NCBI GenBank assembly: GCA_040755055.1
Contig: JBFMBS010000024.1
Location: 1-64,000 of the forward strand
Direction of reading: 5' to 3'
From: DYJK01 sp040755055
GTDB lineage: Bacteria; Bacteroidota; Ignavibacteria; Ignavibacteriales; Melioribacteraceae
Length of the DNA stretch: 64,000 nt
Part shown: in pieces, positions 35,866-45,285 of the stretch
Layout: the number at the start of each line of letters is the position of its first letter
Numbering within the stretch: the stretch's first letter is position 1
Notes under the pieces: model-generated
Database searches by the model: none
Seen by the model: only the letters and a program-made list of their open reading frames with translations
Told to the model about the DNA's origin: nothing
Made by a program: the position numbers and the translations under genes

Positions 35866-38292
35866 CTATTTGAGGAACATCATTTTCTTTACAGATACAA
35901 AATTGCCGGCTTTCAGGCGGTAGAAATAAATACCGGAAGCCAGCTTAGCAGCATTAAATGTAACTTCATGCCGGCCGGCATTCATCTGTTCATTAATCAA
36001 GCTTGCTACTTCTTGACCGACAATATTATATACCTTTAGAACTACGTTTTCCGGCTGAGGTAGCGAGAATGAAATTTTCGTTGTAGGATTAAAAGGATTC
36101 GGGTAATTTTGTTTCAACTCGAATTCTGTAGGCACCTTATTATTATCATTGCCGCTTACTTCGGTTATCTCGCCGCCTACTTGCAGCACTTGTTCTGCCC
36201 GAAGATTGCCGCTACCATCTTCGTTTGCCCAGACGGTTACGGTCTGGCCTACTTGAATTGAAGAAGAAACAATAGGTGAATAGACGTTGCTAAGGAATTG
36301 GGTCTCGCCGTTAATCATAAACGAAGGAACCGAAAGTTGAATGGTGCTTGAAGAAATTAAAGTTACAACGCCGCTGAACTCAACATCGCCGGGTTCGCTT
36401 TCAATCTCTATCTTTACCGCAAGATTTTCGTTGAGAACGGTTTTTACATATTTTATTTCAACTGTTTGCCCAACCTTCAAACTATCGAATGTAATTTCAT
36501 TATCGAATTTATCATAGTAAACGGTTTCATCGTTTGTGGTAATCGTTAATCCGGCAACAACTAATTGCGAAACGTAAATAGAATCGATAGTGCCGTACAC
36601 TTCGAATTCATGTTCCGGGTGAACCTTAATCAGCTTGGCAACTAAAACACCGTTAGAATTAACAATCCCCCTTATCTCTACTCTCAAGCCCAGGGTTAAA
36701 CTCTGAAAATCAATAACACCAACTCCTCCGTGGCCGATAATTACAGTTGTAGTATCAACTACAAACAATTTGTCCGATACCTTGATCGAGTTGGTACCCA
36801 AGCTGTCAATTGTGCCCTCTACAATAACAGCAAAACGCCAGAAGTTTTCAACCTTTATTCGTTGAGCGTAATAAGAATTATCGTCTCGCACAATTCCCTC
36901 TACTCTTACGATCTGCCCAACTTTCAAGTCGTTTATCGTAATTTCTATTCTTTTATTAGCGAAGAATTCGGTGTTTTGATCTGTTACGAATACTACACCT
37001 TTAACAGTTATAGTATCTCCGGCAATAGCGTCTATGGCGCCGGTTATATGTATTTCGGGTTTGTTATCATCTTTAACTTTTATCTTCAGGGCAAAGTAAG
37101 TATCGTTTTGTAGGTAAGCTTTCACTTTTACAAATGTTCCAACGGTCAAATCTTCGAAAGCAAGAGTTTCTTTTTCGTGATTATAAATTTTGGTTTCGCT
37201 GTTTACATAAATGGTGAATCCGCCAACGGTAAAATTATCGGAACCAATGAAATCGATTGTCCCGGCAACTTCAATTTCGTTATCATCTTCGTCGTTCTCC
37301 AGCTTTATTCTTACAGCTTTATATGTGTTGTCTTCCTGGAGTAGAGCTTTAACCTCAACAACATCTCCAACGCTTAAGTCGGAGAAACTAAGCATAGTAC
37401 CGTGGTGCGCAAAAATTACGGTGCTTGAATCAACGTAACAAGTAATGCCGCTCACCACAAGAAAATCTGTACCGATTTCAATTATTGGACCTTCAAGTTC
37501 CAGGTCGTCTCTTGTATAGTCGTCGTCTTCAACTTTAATTATTAATGCTACATAAGCAGAATCTTCACTCAAGAAACCGCGGACTTCAACTTCCAGCCCA
37601 ACCGTAAGATCGCCGAACTGTAAAAGACCTTCTTCTTCCGCAACAATGATTGTAGTACTATCTACAAAAAATTCTACATTTTGTACCGTGATGGAATTTT
37701 CGGAAACCGCTTGTATTGTTCCCTCTAGTTCAATTTCGTAATTGGTATTTTGTGTCTCTACCCAGATAACCGAAGCTAAATACAAACTGTTGGTATCGAG
37801 ATCGGCTTTGACAAAAACGTTGTCTCCTATTTTAAGATCCGAGAATTGTAATGAGGCATGAAACCGTGTAAGTATAACAGTGTTGGAATCAACAAAGATT
37901 TCTGTTCCGTTAACGGTGAATGAATTGGAAGTCATTGCAGTTATTGAGCCGTGAAATTCGAAGCCCATGCCCCCGTCAAGCAGACGAATCTCCGAAGCGT
38001 AGAGTTTTCCGAGAATATTGGCATACGCTTCCACTTTTACAAAGTCGCCTACATTTAAATCGGCAAACGTCAACGTTTCATGTTCACCGTTTTCAATCTC
38101 GGTGGAAGAATCAACAAAGATTTCCAGCAGATTGACTGTGATGCTAGAGTCGGATTTTGCTTGGATAGTACCTTTCAGCTCAATATCGCCGTCGGCTTTA
38201 ACATTGCCGGGCGCTATCAAGAAAATCGAAACAAGCAATAAAAAAAATATTTTTTCTATTACTCCAAACAATGGTCTATATTGAGTAGTCAT
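35866..38292 (-). CDS. Nine-repeat DUF5666 protein with T9SS sorting domain
   Basis: 808 residues; AAGGAGG before ATG 38292; signal MTTQYRPLFGVIEKIFFLLL...VKA. About residues 35-710 are nine tandem ~74-residue DUF5666 units. Each has the pattern E-x-x-G-x-I, a turn, FVDSxT, LxFxDLxVGxxVxVxA and a closing IKVE (for example LQFGDLTVGLEVEVRG). This is an OB-like beta module of unknown function. The last ~80 residues are a T9SS sorting domain (KQNYPNPFNP, ending MMFLK), so it is a secreted or surface rod of repeats. A terminator separates it from the lipoprotein gene upstream. The units vary in sequence, so the duplication is old. Confidence 0.9.
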   Translation of the reverse strand: MTTQYRPLFGVIEKIFFLLLVSIFLIAPGNVKADGDIELKGTIQAKSDSSITVNLLEIFVDSSTEIENGEHETLTFADLNVGDFVKVEAYANILGKLYASEIRLLDGGMGFEFHGSITAMTSNSFTVNGTEIFVDSNTVILTRFHASLQFSDLKIGDNVFVKADLDTNSLYLASVIWVETQNTNYEIELEGTIQAVSENSITVQNVEFFVDSTTIIVAEEEGLLQFGDLTVGLEVEVRGFLSEDSAYVALIIKVEDDDYTRDDLELEGPIIEIGTDFLVVSGITCYVDSSTVIFAHHGTMLSFSDLSVGDVVEVKALLQEDNTYKAVRIKLENDEDDNEIEVAGTIDFIGSDNFTVGGFTIYVNSETKIYNHEKETLAFEDLTVGTFVKVKAYLQNDTYFALKIKVKDDNKPEIHITGAIDAIAGDTITVKGVVFVTDQNTEFFANKRIEITINDLKVGQIVRVEGIVRDDNSYYAQRIKVENFWRFAVIVEGTIDSLGTNSIKVSDKLFVVDTTTVIIGHGGVGVIDFQSLTLGLRVEIRGIVNSNGVLVAKLIKVHPEHEFEVYGTIDSIYVSQLVVAGLTITTNDETVYYDKFDNEITFDSLKVGQTVEIKYVKTVLNENLAVKIEIESEPGDVEFSGVVTLISSSTIQLSVPSFMINGETQFLSNVYSPIVSSSIQVGQTVTVWANEDGSGNLRAEQVLQVGGEITEVSGNDNNKVPTEFELKQNYPNPFNPTTKISFSLPQPENVVLKVYNIVGQEVASLINEQMNAGRHEVTFNAAKLASGIYFYRLKAGNFVSVKKMMFLK

Positions 38293-38328
38293 AATATTGC
38301 CCTCCTTGTTAGTAAATTCTGTAAAAGC

Positions 38329-38365
38329 AAAAAAGATGGAGCCGCCGCTGCGACCCCATCTTTTT
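38329..38365 (-). terminator. Rho-independent terminator
   Basis: Stem AAAAGATGG / CCATCTTTT with A run before and T run after, just past the 38373-39701 gene. Good for both strands. It separates that gene from the DUF5666 gene. Confidence 0.85.
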
Positions 38366-38372
38366 CTTTTAC

Positions 38373-39701
38373 TTAATTCATGTTTGCTAAAATCAATATA
38401 TGCGATGCCGTGTTAATCTGTGCCGATGATGCGCCGGTTAATGCTGTTTGTGTAGAAGTTTTAATAGAATTATAGAAAGTAACATATGCGTCAACTATAG
38501 CATTTACAGTTGCACCGATACTTAGAGCAGCTTTTAATGTTGTTTTTGTGCTGCCGGCTGCATTAATAGTTGCATCAAGTGTATCGATCGAGCTTGCATA
38601 AGTATTTAATGTGAGTGATAACTGCGATTTTATGGTAGAGTGGTACTGAACGAAAGCATCGTCAATCTGGTCTTCGTTCGTGCAGTTTTTAATAGAAGCG
38701 TACAAAGTTGTTCCGGCAGACGCCACGGCATTTAACTGCGCGCTTGTTGCCCCGGCGGCCTGGAACTGCTGGCTAATTGCAGAACTAAGAACGAGTGAAT
38801 ATTTCATGAAATAATTTTTTGCTAAGGCAAGCTGCGCCTCTGTATTCATAGAAGCAGTTGCATTTGTGAAAGCAGATAATTCCATTCTCATTAATTCCGA
38901 ATAGGAAGTGGCCGTAATATTATTGCTTGCATAAGCAGATAGGACGGCGTTAATGTAGTTTTTATGATCTTCTTCGATTTCGTTATCCGTATCACCCGAC
39001 ATATATAGATCAGCATCAAGGTTAGCGCAAGCTTCGGAACGCGCAGTTGTCATTGTTTGAACTTGAGTGCTTGTAAATCCAAAGTAGGTATTGCTGGCTG
39101 CTTGTGCAGATGCTTGTGTTTTGGTCCGGACAGCGCTGATAAATTGTGTCTCTGCGCTTGTGTTACCGTTTATTTGTGCAGCAGCTTCGGCGTTCAACAA
39201 TAATTTAAGATCAGTTTCCGATACTTCATTTGAATGGCCGTCGCTTACAACTTTAATATAGATGTCAGCTTCCGCGGTTGATTCTTCGTTAAGAGGCGGT
39301 GCATATACCGTTGTTCCGCTCTTAACTTCTGCCGAGACAATTGCTTTCCATTTTGTTGTACCTTCTTCTGCTACAACAACAAGATTTTTAGTTCCGCTTA
39401 GATTTGTTTCAACTACAAATTTACCGCTAGCATCAGTCTGGACGCTTTGATTTGAAACGGTCTTTAAAGAACCGTCTGCCTGGACCTGGGCTAAAGTTAC
39501 AACAGCAGCTTCAACCGAACCGCTTTTTGCTACGAGGTTAGATGAACTGCTTTGAGAAGAAATTCTTCCCGATACTTTAGATGGACTTCCTTCCGGTCCG
39601 GAGGGAGTATCGTCATCTGAACAAGCGACAAGAAAAACTGTAAGGGTAAACATCATTACCGCTTTCAAGATATCGAAACGAAAGGATTTTATATGTAACA
39701 T
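38373..39701 (-). CDS. Lipoprotein with carboxypeptidase-regulatory-like domain and long helical tail
   Basis: 442 residues from ATG 39701, chosen for AAGGAG 10 bases upstream. Lipobox FLVACS puts the lipidated Cys at about 27. Residues ~40-130 resemble a carboxypeptidase regulatory-like (Ig-type) module: VSGRISS, TDASGKFVVETNL. The remaining ~300 residues are Ala/Ser/Thr/Gln-rich and probably helical (SAVRTKTQASAQAASNTY). No family recognised. It lies downstream of the 39763 lipoprotein and the receiver gene, possibly in one operon. Confidence 0.75.
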   Translation of the reverse strand: MLHIKSFRFDILKAVMMFTLTVFLVACSDDDTPSGPEGSPSKVSGRISSQSSSSNLVAKSGSVEAAVVTLAQVQADGSLKTVSNQSVQTDASGKFVVETNLSGTKNLVVVAEEGTTKWKAIVSAEVKSGTTVYAPPLNEESTAEADIYIKVVSDGHSNEVSETDLKLLLNAEAAAQINGNTSAETQFISAVRTKTQASAQAASNTYFGFTSTQVQTMTTARSEACANLDADLYMSGDTDNEIEEDHKNYINAVLSAYASNNITATSYSELMRMELSAFTNATASMNTEAQLALAKNYFMKYSLVLSSAISQQFQAAGATSAQLNAVASAGTTLYASIKNCTNEDQIDDAFVQYHSTIKSQLSLTLNTYASSIDTLDATINAAGSTKTTLKAALSIGATVNAIVDAYVTFYNSIKTSTQTALTGASSAQINTASHILILANMN

Positions 39702-39762
39702 TTTTGTTATCTCCTTGGTTTGTGTTATTGTTATTTTCATTACTACTAAAAGAGAATATGAA

Positions 39763-40818
39763 TTATTTTACTTTAAAAGGAATACCCCATGTTTTTTCAA
39801 CTACCGTAGAGTCGGTATCATATGCCGAAAATCTTGGTAAAGCATTTATTACAGCATGCATTCTTCCGCCGTAAGACGGAATTTTCCAATCTCGCTCGTA
39901 AGTTTTTCTGTAGTAATCGCCCTCTTGTACATTGGAGGTAAGATTGAATCTGTATTTGCTTTTTTGTCCGCCGCTCATCATGGCGCCGTAAGTAATTGTC
40001 AGTAAATCTGGATCGCTTGATCTGCTTAGGACTTCAAGTGTAAGCGTTACTTTTTGGTTTCTTTTGTACCAGGTAAACAATTTGTTCCAGCCATGCCACC
40101 CGAAGCCGGCGCTAAATCCAAAGCGGCCATGATCGTCATCTTCATCGTCATCATCTTCATATTCATCATCGTCGTCATCGCGGACTTCGCCTTTATCTTT
40201 TCCAACGTTGAAGAAAAATTCGTTCGGGTTATTGATTTCAACAATTGAACCGTCTTGTGCAGTTAAAGTGAGCTTTTGGATCAGGATGTAATCCCCATCG
40301 GTTCCGCCGTTTGGGAGAGAAATAGCAACAATTTTCCAATCTAATGTATCGTTACCGGTATCGGAAACCTTCTCGTATTTTATCACACGGGTGATTGTTG
40401 TTGAGAAAGGTTTGTGTATCACGGTATCAACCGGCTGGTTTATTCCGATAGTAGGCTGCTGGAACGAACCGGCAATGATTAACTCGCCGTCGAATTGCTG
40501 TACTAATGTTCCGGTGGCGGTAACACTATCTTTAACAAGAGTTAAATCTTGACTGGTCAATGTTAGGTGTTGACCTATACGAATGGGGTAAAGATCTTTG
40601 TTAGCCATTCCCGAAAAAGCCATTGCTTCTTCTTCGTTGTAATTTGGAGTAAATGAATTAACGGAAGGGCTATTTTCGGTAATTTTAAACAACGCCTTCG
40701 AAGTCGGGTCATTTGAATCAAACGGATTATTTATATCGCCCTGATCACATCCGTTAGCAATGACCAAAACAATAATTGCTACGATGAGCGAAGGGATGAA
40801 AGCAACATAACGTTTCAT
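39763..40818 (-). CDS. Lipoprotein with Asp-rich stretch, coupled to a response regulator
   Basis: 351 residues. Lipobox VIANGC (Cys24). Near residue 215-235 is a run of Asp/Glu (DDDDDEYEDDDDEDDDHG), which suggests Ca2+ or other cation binding. No family recognised. AAGGAGG sits 5 bases before ATG 40818 and lies inside the 3' end of the receiver gene. The stop of that gene overlaps this start as ATGA, a strong sign of coupled translation. The receiver protein and this lipoprotein are thus made together. Confidence 0.78.
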   Translation of the reverse strand: MKRYVAFIPSLIVAIIVLVIANGCDQGDINNPFDSNDPTSKALFKITENSPSVNSFTPNYNEEEAMAFSGMANKDLYPIRIGQHLTLTSQDLTLVKDSVTATGTLVQQFDGELIIAGSFQQPTIGINQPVDTVIHKPFSTTITRVIKYEKVSDTGNDTLDWKIVAISLPNGGTDGDYILIQKLTLTAQDGSIVEINNPNEFFFNVGKDKGEVRDDDDDEYEDDDDEDDDHGRFGFSAGFGWHGWNKLFTWYKRNQKVTLTLEVLSRSSDPDLLTITYGAMMSGGQKSKYRFNLTSNVQEGDYYRKTYERDWKIPSYGGRMHAVINALPRFSAYDTDSTVVEKTWGIPFKVK

Positions 40819-41246
40819 TTTAACCTCCTTGTGGTTTCATTGTATGCGCTTTTGTTCATGAAAAGAGAGCCGTAATATTTTTTTTTATCTTTAATTAATT
40901 TCGTGATATATTTTTTTAGAGCGAGCAGTTCTGAAGATTTGTCGAAAAACTGATCGATCGATAATTTTTCATAAACATTTTTGTATTGCGGCTGTCCGTA
41001 GTTTGAACAAACTATTACCAATGGTTTGAAAGTCTGCCTATTGCAATAATTCACAAACTCCAGACCGCTTTGATCCGGTAATTGGATATCGAGAAGAACA
41101 ATATCAATCTTGATGCTATTCATAATTCTTTTTGCCTCTTTAACTGTACTTGCTTCAAAAATCAAGTCGAACATTTTCTCAAGATCCAAGTATCGAATCA
41201 GCGTTTCTCTAACACTATCCGAACCATCTACTATTAGAATTATCAT
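40815..41246 (-). CDS. Receiver-only response regulator
   Basis: 143 residues, a CheY-type receiver with no output domain. Phospho-acceptor D53 (IVLLDIQLPDQSG). The usual second acidic residue at the pocket is replaced: IVDGSDSVR has D7 and D10. Switch Ser in VCSNYG and Lys in FFDKSSE are present. It is separated from the LuxR-type regulator and kinase operon upstream by 168 bases without a gene, so it may be served by the same kinase. Its last codons hold the ribosome-binding site of the lipoprotein gene. Confidence 0.85.
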   Translation of the reverse strand: MIILIVDGSDSVRETLIRYLDLEKMFDLIFEASTVKEAKRIMNSIKIDIVLLDIQLPDQSGLEFVNYCNRQTFKPLVIVCSNYGQPQYKNVYEKLSIDQFFDKSSELLALKKYITKLIKDKKKYYGSLFMNKSAYNETTRRLK

Positions 41247-41414
41247 TTTTATTTTTTGTATTGATTTCTGTTGCTAAATTAATCGCGGGCAGCGAACTTG
41301 TATGCAGTCCTTTGTGTGAAAATGGTGTGGTTGCTTTTACGGCAAGAAAAAGAGTAGAAACTTTGACTAAACTTTGTGTTTTAGATCAAGTTACGCGGGC
41401 TTAATAGATTAAAC

Positions 41415-42050
41415 TTAGTATTTTTCGATTAAATCGTTGTCGATGGCATAACGAATAAGTTCTGCGGTGGATTTTATATTAAGTTTTTCCTGGATACGCG
41501 TTTTGTATGATGCAATTGTGTTTACGCTCAAACCGAGCGATTCTGCAATTTCGATAATTTTGTTCCCTTTTGCTAAAAGTCTTAACACTTCAAATTCTCT
41601 GTTCGAAAGAATTTCATGCGCAGCTTCTTCAGAAGATTTATTGGGATGGAAAATCAGCTCTTCGATAATTTCGGGTTTTAGATATTTTCCGCCATGCTCG
41701 ATTTTTCTTATTGCATTGATTATTTCGCTCGGCTTCGAACTTTTGCTCAGATATCCGTCTGCACCCATGTTTATAGCTCTCCTGGCAAATTTTCCTTCCG
41801 GATAGATGCTGAAGATCAAAACTTTAATCTCCGGGTAACGGAGTTTTAAGTCTTTGACAAAATCGAGTCCGCTTTTATCGGGCAGCGAGATATCAAGCAT
41901 CAATAAATCAATTTTTTTTTCCTCAAGTAATTTTTCAAGTTCCCCGATAGTTGATGCTTCGGCTACAATTTGTAAGTCGCTTTGTTTTGTTAAAACTTTT
42001 TTTAGGCCCTCTCTTATAATATCGTGGTCATCGGTTATTGCGATGTTCAT
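41415..42050 (-). CDS. NarL/FixJ-type response regulator (LuxR HTH)
   Basis: 211 residues. Receiver with D53 (LLMLDISLPDKSG), acidic pocket TDDHD and Lys in GYLSKSSKPSE. The output domain is a LuxR-type helix-turn-helix, LSNREFEVLRLLAKG...GLSVNTIASYKTRIQ. It lies 13 bases after the kinase gene and is surely its partner. It binds DNA and would control genes in this region, for instance the lipoproteins downstream. Confidence 0.95.
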   Translation of the reverse strand: MNIAITDDHDIIREGLKKVLTKQSDLQIVAEASTIGELEKLLEEKKIDLLMLDISLPDKSGLDFVKDLKLRYPEIKVLIFSIYPEGKFARRAINMGADGYLSKSSKPSEIINAIRKIEHGGKYLKPEIIEELIFHPNKSSEEAAHEILSNREFEVLRLLAKGNKIIEIAESLGLSVNTIASYKTRIQEKLNIKSTAELIRYAIDNDLIEKY

Positions 42051-42063
42051 CTTTTCTCCTTTT

Positions 42064-45030
42064 TCAATGTTGTCGATCTACCGGGATTAAAAGAACGATC
42101 TTGGTTCCCTTTTGTGGGATGCTGTCTATTACCAGCTTACCGCCGAGAAAAATAGTTCTCTCCTTCATACCCAATATACCCACGGAATCCGTTAGGGTCT
42201 GCTGATCCGGAGTCATTCCTCTCCCGTTGTCAGAAATTATAATCTTAAGATTATTTTCAAGCTGCATGATTTTTACATTAATTATTGTTGCTTCCGCATG
42301 GCGTACAACATTTGTTAACGCTTCCTGGATTATACGGAAGAGAGCTACATTTTTTTCGTCCACTAGATTGATTGATTCAATCTCAGATTCAAAATTGCAT
42401 TTAACATTGCTTATCCGTTCGATTTCTCTGCAATATTCCTGGACTGCCGGTATTAATCCTAGGTGATCGAGCACATACGAGCGCAAGCTTCCGGAAATAT
42501 CCCGAACTATTTGAATTCCTTTGTTCACAAACTCTTGTACAGAATGTAGTTCGTTAAGCACTTCTTCTACGCGCGGTTTGTTATCTAATTCAAAGAGTTC
42601 GGTCAAAAGAGAAATATTTAAATTAATACCCGTAAAAAGCTGTCCCAACTCATCATGAACTTCTCTTGCGATGCGCTGCCGCTCTGCTTCGCGTGCATAT
42701 TGTATTTGCGCTGCAAGTTTTCTTAGCTCTGCTTCGGAATTGCGCAGTTGAGTTTCGGCAACGCGCAATTTTTCGTAATTGAGTGATTTTGTAATTGCAA
42801 TAGAAGCATTTTTAGCTACGGCACGCAGCAAATTACTATCGTCGTTGCTGAAATTGTTTTTGTTTCTTTTATTGTGAATTTCGAAAAACCCGATTAATTC
42901 ACCCTCGGTTCCAAATAGCGGTATTGAAAGCAACTGTTTAACCCCGTATTTGTTTATAAGTTCTTTATCGATAGAGGTTTCGCTTTCCGGATCGTTGGAA
43001 ATGTGACTGTTCCTTGTTGATATGAATTTTTGTATTACTTGATCATCGGGAGTATATACTTTTTCCAAGTATTCCCAGTGATCATTGTTATAGTATCTTC
43101 TGGCGTGGTATACCGCTTCGTTTTTTATGCATGCAAAACCGCTCGCAGCGTCGGTTAACTGGATGCTTTCCGTAACTAATGAATCTAATATTTGGTTTAT
43201 TTCAAGTGAAGAGTAGAGTTTTTCGTTAATTCTTAGAAGTGTATTTATTGTGTCTTCATATTTTATTCTATCGTTGATGTCGTAGCAAGAACCGAGATAG
43301 CCGGCGAACTCTCCTTTAAAATCATAGTACGGCATGCCAAAATCGACAAACCACCGGTATTCCCCTCTTGCATTCTTTAAGCGGTACTCAAGTTTAAATT
43401 CTTTTCGTTGTCTGAAAGCACTATGATACTCATTTACAATTTTATTTTGGTCTTCCGGGTGAATGCCAGATATCCAGCCATCATTCATCTCAAGTTCAAA
43501 AGCTCTTCCGGTAAAATTGAGCCATGCCTTGTTAAAGTAATTATGTTCTCCATCCAATCCCGAACGCCATACCGGGTTAGGAAAATCGTCAAGTAGCTTC
43601 AGGTAAAAATCCCTGGAGTTTCTAATTTCCTCTTCGTCTTTCCTTTTTTCCGTTAAGTCCCGTGTAATTTTTAGAAAGCCGTAAACTTTTCCGTCCTCAT
43701 CTTTGAGCGGAGTAATAACCGAGTTTGCCCAGAAAGTGGTTCCGTCTTTTTTTACTCTCCATCCTTCGTTCTCGATGCCTTCTTTCTCGATTGCCTCTTT
43801 TAAATTTATAGCCGGGTAGTTTTTAAGTTTTTCATCTTTTGGGTAAAATATGGAGAAATGTTTGCCGATAATCTCCCTTGATGTATAACCTTCTATTTTT
43901 TCAGCGCCATCGTTCCACGAGATTATATTTCCATCGGCATCCAATATAAAAATTGCCATATCCTTCACACCGTTAACGAGGGATTCAAAACGTTTTTCCA
44001 TTTTGAATTTTTCGATTTCGGCGGTGTAGATTTTTTTATAGTTCGCTACGATGTTTTTGCGCCAGATAAAAATTAGGACGAAAGCAAATAGTAAGTCCGC
44101 GGACATTACCGCTAAGAATACAATCCTGGCAAGGTTCGTTACCGGTTCATAAAACTCCGATTTATTTATTTTCGTAAATAGGTACCAGGCGGTAGAAGGA
44201 ATTTTTTGGATAACCGCAATTACCTCATCGTCTTTGTAATCGATTCCCTCTGCAAATCCTCTTCTGCCTTCAATCATTTTTGTCTCGATGAGAGCTTTTT
44301 TGGTATTTACTACGCCGGAATCGATGTTTACATCGGCAAACCGTGGAGCGTTTAGATAAATTACGCCATCACCAAAAGGTTTTAACAGCAGAGATTCAGT
44401 AGTTGGCGATTCATTAATATTGTATCCCAGGACGGGCTCGAAATATCTTTTTGCTTTAAGAATTAGAATTAATACGCTGCCGTTTTCCAGACGAGTTTGG
44501 TCTTTAAGCGGAACGTAGAATTTTATTTCTTCTTGCGCCGCAGTTTTTTCATTTGTATCGGAAAATTGAACCATGTGTGATTCTAAAGCTGTCTTGCACA
44601 TGAGTGAATCAATCGGGGAAATATTCTTTTTGGTCGTTGATAGACTATAAACGAATTTATTGTTAAAAAGCATAATATCATCGTAACCATAATAACTTTT
44701 TACCAAACGCAGCCATCCCTCAACCTCTGCTGGAAAATTTTCGGGGGAGCTTACATTTCTTAATGTGGCAGAGTTTAATGGTGAGCTGACCCGGAGAATT
44801 TCTAGATCTACGTATTTTTCTTTCAGCCAGTCTTCAATTTGCAGCAATCTGAATTTTGCGATCGATCCCAAGTATCCAAACCGGTCGTTTACAATTTTTT
44901 CCTTTTGAACACCGTAATAATAAAACCCGACAATCAATAACAGGGCAGTAATAGATATATAGAGTATCAGTAAGGTTAAAAACGGTTTGTTGAGAAATTT
45001 ATTGAAATGCTTTTTATCCAGGGTTTTCAC
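42064..45030 (-). CDS. Membrane sensor histidine kinase (CACHE-PAS-PAS-GAF-HisKA_3)
   Basis: 988 residues from GTG 45030. TM1 at ~16-40, a large periplasmic sensor (CACHE-like) to ~300, TM2 at ~302-324, then PAS domains at ~345-458 (NVITPLKDEDGKVY type) and ~471-588, GAF at ~608-748, and a HisKA_3 dimerisation domain with the phospho-acceptor H792 in REVHDELGQ. The C-terminus is an HATPase with ISDNGRGMT and GILGMKERT. This is the NarX/DegS-like class that works with LuxR-type regulators; the cognate regulator is immediately downstream. The signal is unknown. The last codons run into the response regulator spacer. Confidence 0.95.
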   Translation of the reverse strand: MKTLDKKHFNKFLNKPFLTLLILYISITALLLIVGFYYYGVQKEKIVNDRFGYLGSIAKFRLLQIEDWLKEKYVDLEILRVSSPLNSATLRNVSSPENFPAEVEGWLRLVKSYYGYDDIMLFNNKFVYSLSTTKKNISPIDSLMCKTALESHMVQFSDTNEKTAAQEEIKFYVPLKDQTRLENGSVLILILKAKRYFEPVLGYNINESPTTESLLLKPFGDGVIYLNAPRFADVNIDSGVVNTKKALIETKMIEGRRGFAEGIDYKDDEVIAVIQKIPSTAWYLFTKINKSEFYEPVTNLARIVFLAVMSADLLFAFVLIFIWRKNIVANYKKIYTAEIEKFKMEKRFESLVNGVKDMAIFILDADGNIISWNDGAEKIEGYTSREIIGKHFSIFYPKDEKLKNYPAINLKEAIEKEGIENEGWRVKKDGTTFWANSVITPLKDEDGKVYGFLKITRDLTEKRKDEEEIRNSRDFYLKLLDDFPNPVWRSGLDGEHNYFNKAWLNFTGRAFELEMNDGWISGIHPEDQNKIVNEYHSAFRQRKEFKLEYRLKNARGEYRWFVDFGMPYYDFKGEFAGYLGSCYDINDRIKYEDTINTLLRINEKLYSSLEINQILDSLVTESIQLTDAASGFACIKNEAVYHARRYYNNDHWEYLEKVYTPDDQVIQKFISTRNSHISNDPESETSIDKELINKYGVKQLLSIPLFGTEGELIGFFEIHNKRNKNNFSNDDSNLLRAVAKNASIAITKSLNYEKLRVAETQLRNSEAELRKLAAQIQYAREAERQRIAREVHDELGQLFTGINLNISLLTELFELDNKPRVEEVLNELHSVQEFVNKGIQIVRDISGSLRSYVLDHLGLIPAVQEYCREIERISNVKCNFESEIESINLVDEKNVALFRIIQEALTNVVRHAEATIINVKIMQLENNLKIIISDNGRGMTPDQQTLTDSVGILGMKERTIFLGGKLVIDSIPQKGTKIVLLIPVDRQH

Positions 45031-45197
45031 TTATGATTCTTTCGATTCTATAAATAATATAACAAAATGGAATTATATGTCACAATCACATATGACTATT
45101 GGCACACAGCAGCACATCAATAAATAATGATAGTAAATTTTAAATCTAATGTTGGCAGTCGAAAACAAAACCGTAAAATCAACCATAGCGTTCCGGA

Positions 45198-45275
45198 GGA
45201 AACGACGGAAACTATTACTTGACAAATAAGTTTCCGTTTCGTATGTTGGAAACCGAAAATACTAAATTAGTTTCC
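45198..45275. promoter_or_regulatory. Cluster of five GGAAAC/GTTTCC elements, candidate TetR operator
   Basis: GGAAAC at 45198-45203, 45207-45212 and 45248-45253; GTTTCC at 45230-45235 and 45270-45275. Together they span the promoter and leader of the TetR gene. The inverted pair 45230/45248 (12-base gap) overlaps the -35/-10 spacer and is the best operator candidate. Confidence 0.6.
45219..45247 (+). promoter_or_regulatory. Promoter of the efflux operon
   Basis: TTGACA (45219-45224), 17 bases, TATGTT (45242-45247): a strong sigma-70-like pair placed 39 bases before the TetR ATG. It carries two repeat elements inside it. Confidence 0.65.
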
Positions 45276-45285
45276 AAGAGGATTT

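Noticed and set aside
37150..37920. Possible nucleotide repeats within the DUF5666 gene
   Set aside because: The units are protein-level repeats with drifted codons, not a separate DNA repeat element.
40054..40248. Hydrophobic + strand frame opposite the Asp-rich stretch
   Set aside because: Produced by reverse complement of the GAT/GAC repeats; Ile/Val run, not a gene.
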